A DNA stretch of 64,000 nt from Pirellulales bacterium. Lineage in GTDB: Bacteria > Planctomycetota > Planctomycetia > Pirellulales > Lacipirellulaceae. A program made the translations under genes and the position numbers. The stretch is from contig JANQOF010000081.1 in the NCBI GenBank assembly GCA_028279215.1, positions 1 to 64,000 on the forward strand. The letters run 5' to 3'. The notes beneath the pieces are model-generated. The model did not search any database and had not been told where the DNA came from. It was given only the letters and a program-made list of their open reading frames with translations. Positions 59,082 to 64,000 of this stretch are shown in pieces; the stretch's first letter is position 1, and the number at the start of each line of letters is the position of its first letter.

Positions 59082-62000
59082 ATGGAAGGCCAAAGCAAGC
59101 TCAATTGCTATGGAACTGGATTACGGCGGGCCGCGTTTGCGCTCACGCTTGCTAGCACCTGGCTGGTTATGCCTTCAGGTGCTCATCAGGCACCTATCGA
59201 CCAGCGTGCCTTCCACGTGCAACACGTCGAGTTGCAAGCGGCCGCTGCGAAGGCACGCGCATTGCTTGGCGACGATACGCGTAGCGTCGTATTTGCGGAC
59301 CAGAGCTCTGGCCGTCTGCTCGTTCAGGCCCCACCGACAAAACTCGGGGAGATCCAAGAGTTACTAGAGAACATCGATCGACCGCCTGTAGCGGCCACAA
59401 ATGACGACGCGGGCGAGAGCTTCCTGCGGGCCTACCAGATCACTCCCGGACGCCGCGCAGCCGCCGCTCGATGGGCTGGCGCATTCCAAGCACCAACGGG
59501 CACCCGCGTCGCGTTCGACGAACGAACAAGCCAGCTTCTGGTGATGGGACCAGACAACGTACACCGCTTCGTCGTCAGGCAAATCGAGAACCTTGGGCAA
59601 GGCGCACCGTCACCGGTGGTTGCACAAGGATCCGCGGCTAGCGAACTTCGCACGTCGTCACAGCCCGCGCAAGCATCGCCACCCGATCAAGTAGGCCCGG
59701 CACTTCGATTGACGCTTGAACGTTCTTCTGGAAATCAATTGCACCGCCAGTTGGAACAGTTACTGTCGCGACCGCTAGCGGCGACCGCTAGCCCTGCCGG
59801 CGATCGAATATCTTTCAGGGCCGAGATGGCACCAGGGACGGGGGTGCTGATAGACGCTGCGACCGCGACCGGGGACGTGTTCGTAACCGGCTCTCCGCAA
59901 CAAGTGAAGGCATGGACGCATGTGTTGCGGGCCATCGACGCACCGTCGAGCACCAACTCGATGACGCAAGTCGTGGCGACACAACCCAACACCGATGCGC
60001 AGATCCGCCAGGCACTAAGAGTCGTGCAGGCCAGTTCCGGACGGGACGCCGGGATACGAACCAATGGGCAGCTTGCGAACATGCTGTTTCAGCCGCAGGA
60101 TAACACAGCCGCCGACAACACCAACGAGGAACAGGCGGTGGCGGCCGTGCCGTTCGCAGCCGGCAGCAACTCCGACGAAGGCGATCCTGGCGAGACTGCG
60201 CTACTCGGTCCCGTTCAGGTACAATTCGTCGAAGGGCTCGACATCATTCTAATTCGCGGCAACAAACGCGACGTCGAACGCGTGATGGCAATCATCAACC
60301 GCATCGAGCAAGTCAGCGCCGAAACGGTCCCCGCGATCGAGGTGCTCCCGCTCAAGCATGTCGAAAGCCAAGCGATGGCCCGGCTGCTCGAACGAGTCTA
60401 TACACAAGTGCTGGGGGCGCGTTCTGGATCGTTGAGCATCACGCCGCTCGGCAAACCCAACTCGTTGCTCTTGGTCGGCCGACCGGAGAACGTCCGTACC
60501 GCGATCGACCTCGTCAAGCGCATCGACGTACCCGTAGAGCCAACCACCAGATTCGAAGTGTTTCCGCTCGAATACGCAGTCGCGGGCGACGTGAAGCAGA
60601 TCATCGACGCGTTCCTGGCTGAACAAGAGGGCGAAGACGATGAGGACGTCAGTAGTGGCGCGTTGCGTCCCAAAGCGATGGTCGTATCCGACTTTCGCAC
60701 GAACTCGTTGTTTGTGAATGCCGGACCGCGCGACCTCGCAGAGATCGCGGCCTTGGTACGCGAAATCGATGTCAACCGCGGCGCTGCGGTTGACGAGGTT
60801 CGCATCTTCCCGTTGAAGAACACACTCGCGTCGGAACTCGCGGATGTTTTGCGGACTGCGGTACTAGCTCGTGAAGAGGGCCAGACACAGGAAGGTGGCA
60901 CCGCGCTCTCGGCCCGCGTTTCCGCACTGCGATTCGTCACCATCGATCCCGAGAATCAACGCCGGTTGGAGTCGGGTGTGTTGTCGAACATTCGTGTCGC
61001 CGCCGACACTCAAGCGAATAGCTTAGTGGTCACCGCCCCGTCGGATAGCATGGACTTGATTGCAGCGCTGATCGAGCAACTCGACCAAGTGCCTGACGCC
61101 GAGGCGGAGATTAAAGTCTTCACCATCGTCAATGGCGATGCGGTAAGCCTGGCCGCCATGCTTGGCGAGTTGTTTGGTACCGGCGAAGACGACGACGATG
61201 GGCCAGCTCTAAGAGCAGGTGAAAACTCGCTTGTGCGGCTGCAATTCTCCGTCGATGAACGCACCAACAGCATCATTGCTGCCGGCAGCCAAGCCGACCT
61301 AGCCGTGGTGTATGCGATCTTGCTGCAGTTGGACGCGAGCGAAACCCGGCAACGCAGAACCGAGGTATACCGGCTCAAGAATTCGCCGGCAGAAGAGGTG
61401 GCGATTGCACTCAACGAATGGCTCCGCACCGAACGCGAAGCCGAGGTCGCCGCCGAACTGGCCATCAGCCCGTTCGAGCAAATTGAACGCGAAGTGGTGA
61501 TTGTGCCCGAACTGGTGAGCAACAGCCTGATTGTGAGCGCTACGCCCCGATATTTCGAAGAAATAGCCAATCTGGTCGACGAATTAGACGAACGGCCGCC
61601 CATGGTGGTCATTCAGGTACTCATCGCTGAGGTGCGGTTAAACGACACGGACGAGTTCGGCGTCGAGCTTGGTTTGCAAGACTCGATTCTGTTCGACCGT
61701 TCGGTAATCGACCTAGATGGCTTTCAGACAATCGAGACAACGACTATCGAACAGAGCGCCGGCGGCGCAAATGTGCAAACGGTGCAGCAGAACATCGTCA
61801 ACGCCCCCATCGTCCCGGGTTTCAACTTCAACAATCAGACCTTGGGGTCAAACGCGAGTGATAGTTCGCTGGCCACCGCAGGTACGGTTGCCGCTCAAGG
61901 GCTCTCCAACTTCGCCCTCAACCGGATTAACCCCGAACTAGGATTCGGCGGATTTGTGTTCAGCGCTAGCAGCAGCAGCGTCAGCGCGCTGCTGCGAGCA

Positions 62001-62882
62001 CTCCAAGAGAATCGTCGTCTTGAGGTCCTCAGCCGTCCGCAAATTACCGCGCTCGACAATCAACTCGCGATCGTACAGGTCGGTCAACGGGTGCCACGCG
62101 TGGCGAATACCCAGATCTCGACGTTTGGTCAGACAAACACCGTTGTTTACGAGGACGTTGGTATCATTCTGCAAGTGCAACCTCGGGTGAGCCCCGACGG
62201 CATGGTCGTCATGAACGTCGAAGCCACGAAGTCAAAGGTTGGTTCGGAGGCAGAAGGTATTCCAATCTTCACAGGTGTCGACGGCAGTGTGGTTCGTGCG
62301 CCGCGGATCGACCAGATCTTTGCCAGATCCACTGTTGCCGCCGCGTCGGGTCAGACTATCGTCCTTAGCGGCTTGCTGGCGAAGGAGAGTTTCGACGTAC
62401 ATCGCCGAGTACCGATTATCGCCGACATCCCGCTACTGGGCGACTTGTTCCGCTACGACGCGGTAACCGAGCAACGAAGTGAGTTGTTGATCGTGATGAC
62501 TCCTCGAGTTATTCGTAACGAGCAGGATGCGGAAATGGTCAAGCAGGTCGAGTCGTCGCGGATGAGTTGGGTGTTATGCGACGTGGTGAATCTACACGGA
62601 CCTAGCGGACTGCGAAGTCGCTGCGATGAGTGGACGGCAGCCGACTCCGAGAGCGTCTATCCGACACACGTTCCTGTCGAAGGCGAATTCGTCCCCACGC
62701 CCGCCGCGGTGGAGGGACCCTATCTGCAGGATACATCCGAACCACACGACGAAGGCGTCGTAGCTCCCCAACCAGAAGCCAGCAACCAGGGCACGCCAGC
62801 TTGGCAACCGGAAGCACAACCTGTTAGCTACCAGTCGACCAACGTTCCTCCATCACGGCTACCTGCGCCGCTAAACAACTAG
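59082..62882 (+). CDS. gspD: Type II secretion secretin GspD, unusually long
   Basis: A 1266-aa outer-membrane channel subunit, nearly twice the usual 650-750 aa. The signal peptide is weak (FALTLASTWLVMPSGA). Residues about 40-700 contain a series of N-domain-like repeats, such as VQFVEGLDIILIRGNKRDVERVMAIINRIE, EVLPLKHVESQAMARLLERVY, VFPLEYAVAGDVKQIIDAFL and VFTIVNGDAVSLAAMLGELF, more than the usual N0-N3. The secretin core is clear: MVVIQVLIAEVRLNDTDEFGVEL, VLSRPQITALDNQLAIVQVGQRVPRV, VGIILQVQPRVSPDG, QTIVLSGLLAKESFDVHRRVPIIADIPLLGDLFR and LLIVMTPRVIR. About 120 Pro/Gln/Glu-rich residues follow the core. Confidence 0.93.
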   Translation: MEGQSKLNCYGTGLRRAAFALTLASTWLVMPSGAHQAPIDQRAFHVQHVELQAAAAKARALLGDDTRSVVFADQSSGRLLVQAPPTKLGEIQELLENIDRPPVAATNDDAGESFLRAYQITPGRRAAAARWAGAFQAPTGTRVAFDERTSQLLVMGPDNVHRFVVRQIENLGQGAPSPVVAQGSAASELRTSSQPAQASPPDQVGPALRLTLERSSGNQLHRQLEQLLSRPLAATASPAGDRISFRAEMAPGTGVLIDAATATGDVFVTGSPQQVKAWTHVLRAIDAPSSTNSMTQVVATQPNTDAQIRQALRVVQASSGRDAGIRTNGQLANMLFQPQDNTAADNTNEEQAVAAVPFAAGSNSDEGDPGETALLGPVQVQFVEGLDIILIRGNKRDVERVMAIINRIEQVSAETVPAIEVLPLKHVESQAMARLLERVYTQVLGARSGSLSITPLGKPNSLLLVGRPENVRTAIDLVKRIDVPVEPTTRFEVFPLEYAVAGDVKQIIDAFLAEQEGEDDEDVSSGALRPKAMVVSDFRTNSLFVNAGPRDLAEIAALVREIDVNRGAAVDEVRIFPLKNTLASELADVLRTAVLAREEGQTQEGGTALSARVSALRFVTIDPENQRRLESGVLSNIRVAADTQANSLVVTAPSDSMDLIAALIEQLDQVPDAEAEIKVFTIVNGDAVSLAAMLGELFGTGEDDDDGPALRAGENSLVRLQFSVDERTNSIIAAGSQADLAVVYAILLQLDASETRQRRTEVYRLKNSPAEEVAIALNEWLRTEREAEVAAELAISPFEQIEREVVIVPELVSNSLIVSATPRYFEEIANLVDELDERPPMVVIQVLIAEVRLNDTDEFGVELGLQDSILFDRSVIDLDGFQTIETTTIEQSAGGANVQTVQQNIVNAPIVPGFNFNNQTLGSNASDSSLATAGTVAAQGLSNFALNRINPELGFGGFVFSASSSSVSALLRALQENRRLEVLSRPQITALDNQLAIVQVGQRVPRVANTQISTFGQTNTVVYEDVGIILQVQPRVSPDGMVVMNVEATKSKVGSEAEGIPIFTGVDGSVVRAPRIDQIFARSTVAAASGQTIVLSGLLAKESFDVHRRVPIIADIPLLGDLFRYDAVTEQRSELLIVMTPRVIRNEQDAEMVKQVESSRMSWVLCDVVNLHGPSGLRSRCDEWTAADSESVYPTHVPVEGEFVPTPAAVEGPYLQDTSEPHDEGVVAPQPEASNQGTPAWQPEAQPVSYQSTNVPPSRLPAPLNN

Positions 62883-62908
62883 CCAGTTTCGTTCTGCAAA
62901 GATTCGCT

Positions 62909-63796
62909 ATGACCAACCACCTCCAAGCAAGCTTGTTTATGGCATTGGCAACCTTCGTGCTCGCGGTTGGAGTTCCCGGTTGCCAAGGCGTTTCGAACAA
63001 ACTCGTCGACGCGAACCCGATCAAGTCGTGGAATGAAACGCCGCCGCAGATTGAGGTTCCGGAACGCTTAGTCGGAGCATGGACGGAGGCTGTACTTCAT
63101 CGAAACGGCGAGGGAACGCGAGGTTTTGGCGGACGGCTGTACTTCTATGGTCGTGGATCCGGCGAACCGGTCCGGGTCGATGGTAGACTGGTCGTTTACG
63201 CCTTTGCCGAGGATGGACGAAGTCCCACCGACAATCGTCCCACCAAACGCTACGTGTTCCCGCCCGAACAGTTTGCCAAGCATGAAAGCGATTCGGAAAT
63301 CGGCGTTTCCTACAGCATCTGGCTGCCTTGGGACAACGTAGGCCGCGAACAGGCCGAGGTGAGTTTGATTGCCCGCTTCGAGCCCTCCCAGGGGGGCGGG
63401 CTCGTCGTGAGCGATCAAACTCGCCATCGCCTGCCCGGCAAGCCGCGGCAAGATACGATGATCGCCGACAAGGCTCCCACACCAACCATCACGCGAACGT
63501 CGTTGTCGACCAATCCGGGGCCAGCGACGACGCAGGCGGTGTATCAGGAGAATATGGACGACAATCGACCCACGTTGAAGGCCACTACAATTTCACTTCC
63601 CGGCCGGTTCAAGAACGTCGGCCAATCGGAGCCAGTTCCCGGATCGGATCCAGCGGGCGAAGTCGTGTCGTCGGTGTCTACAGTAGCTTCGGCAGAATTG
63701 CAGCCCACGCCTGTGCAAACGACCGTCAAGTATCTCACTCCTGGGGAATCGGTGCGGCGATCGCTTCGCCCACGGTCATCCGGTTCGTCACACTAG
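62909..63796 (+). CDS. Lipoprotein of the secretion cluster
   Basis: A 295-aa predicted lipoprotein with lipobox AVGVPGC (Cys near residue 25). I do not recognise the fold. Residues about 50-165 (RLVGAWTEAVLHRNGEGTRGFGGRLYFYG, RVDGRLVVYAFAEDG, VSYSIWLPWDNVGREQAEVSLIARFEP) look beta-rich and well ordered. The rest is Ser/Thr/Pro-rich and probably flexible. It follows gspD by 26 bases on the same strand, so it may be a pilotin or accessory factor of the secretin; that is inference from position. Its last 62 bases overlap the convergent BON gene. Confidence 0.65.
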   Translation: MTNHLQASLFMALATFVLAVGVPGCQGVSNKLVDANPIKSWNETPPQIEVPERLVGAWTEAVLHRNGEGTRGFGGRLYFYGRGSGEPVRVDGRLVVYAFAEDGRSPTDNRPTKRYVFPPEQFAKHESDSEIGVSYSIWLPWDNVGREQAEVSLIARFEPSQGGGLVVSDQTRHRLPGKPRQDTMIADKAPTPTITRTSLSTNPGPATTQAVYQENMDDNRPTLKATTISLPGRFKNVGQSEPVPGSDPAGEVVSSVSTVASAELQPTPVQTTVKYLTPGESVRRSLRPRSSGSSH

Positions 63797-63962
63797 TAAT
63801 GCCTGGTTGCTGCGCAATCAGCTGCTCGACGAGCATTCGCTCAAACTCGTCGGCTGCGGTACCCGTGACCACTACGTTACCCCTGTCGCGCTCAAACGCC
63901 ATACCTGCCACCTTTCGGTCGGCGAGCAGAGTTGCCAGGCGCGCTGTGAACTCCGACATCAT
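63735..63962 (-). CDS. Small BON-domain protein
   Basis: A 75-aa protein consisting of one BON-like unit: VAGMAFERDRGNVVVTGTAADEFERMLVEQLIAQQPGITSVTNRMTV. It has two adjacent ATG codons (63962, 63959), with a GGCGGA-like site upstream. The end (EAIAAPIPQE) lies in the 3' part of the lipoprotein gene, so the two genes overlap tail to tail by 62 bases. No signal peptide is seen. The other BON protein here (22551-22832) is about the same size but not closely similar by eye. Gene status is likely rather than certain. Confidence 0.55.
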   Translation of the reverse strand: MMSEFTARLATLLADRKVAGMAFERDRGNVVVTGTAADEFERMLVEQLIAQQPGITSVTNRMTVGEAIAAPIPQE

Positions 63963-64000
63963 CAGACTATCCGCCGGATTGGGATAGTCGAAACCAATCT

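Noticed and set aside
1-64000. CRISPR array, rRNA, tRNA, prophage, complete insertion sequence or toxin-antitoxin pair
   Set aside because: I looked for regularly spaced repeats, tRNA-like clover-leaf patterns ending in CCA, transposase/integrase motifs and small paired genes, and found none that hold up by eye.

Overview
The window reads as a chromosomal segment of a planctomycete, most likely order Pirellulales and possibly a Lacipirellulaceae-like lineage. The lineage call is inference from content: several secreted proteins end in VPEP PEP-CTERM tails and carry dockerin-like modules of the form GDYNxDGxVNxADYxxWRD. There is also a DUF1559 pseudopilin-like protein with an H-x9-DG C-terminus, a planctomycete-style type II secretion cluster, and genes for tetrahydromethanopterin-type C1 cofactor synthesis. 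DNA is GC-rich with short gaps, many 1-4 bp ATGA/TGATG overlaps, and no tRNA, rRNA, CRISPR or intact insertion sequence that I can see.

Layout. 0.5-4.4 kb: three secreted PEP-CTERM proteins. 4.5-7.4 kb: a lone PilT ATPase, then a DUF1559 protein overlapping a small lipoprotein. 7.4-16.2 kb: housekeeping and envelope genes (GNAT, HAD phosphatase, WaaF-like heptosyltransferase, GT4 glycosyltransferase, xylose isomerase, a cyclophilin-dockerin-PEP-CTERM protein, diacylglycerol-kinase-like protein, KdsA). 16.3-19.5 kb: a large transglutaminase-like/TPR lipoprotein coupled to an SBF-type transporter. 20.0-25.4 kb: a signalling neighbourhood with an NtrC-type sigma-54 activator, a Wzz-like membrane protein, a BON protein, a histidine kinase combining a LOV domain with a FixL-type heme PAS domain, and a universal stress protein behind an excellent sigma-54 promoter match. 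25.4-27.0 kb: a membrane-anchored PQQ-type beta-propeller.

27.1-33.2 kb: an atypical SDR followed by a tight run of DUF6513/dihydropteroate-synthase-like protein, PabB, PabA, DUF447 protein and beta-RFAP synthase. This looks like a p-aminobenzoate-to-methanopterin operon. 33.2-38.0 kb: DapA, PdxJ, a zinc-ribbon protein, a small unknown and MgtE. 38.2-40.2 kb: RNase III overlapping a BaiN/YhiN flavoprotein. 40.2-43.9 kb: a minus-strand nucleoside salvage operon deoC - PNP2 - PNP1 - pyrimidine phosphorylase. 44.0-46.8 kb: a lamin-tail-domain PEP-CTERM protein followed by a secreted EEP-family nuclease/phosphatase. 47.2-49.0 kb: AMP nucleosidase and a Spy-like periplasmic protein.

49.2-63.8 kb: an almost complete type II secretion operon in order gspE-F-G-H-I-J-K-L-M-D plus a lipoprotein. 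GspC, GspN and the prepilin peptidase GspO are not in the window. The secretin is unusually long (1266 aa). The window closes with a small BON protein on the minus strand.

The most interesting candidates are the dual light/heme sensor kinase with its sigma-54-linked neighbours, the pABA-methanopterin operon with an SDR whose catalytic Tyr is Phe, and the tandem purine nucleoside phosphorylases that differ at the purine-contacting Asn/Asp position. All functional statements are from reading the sequence; no database search or structure prediction was run.
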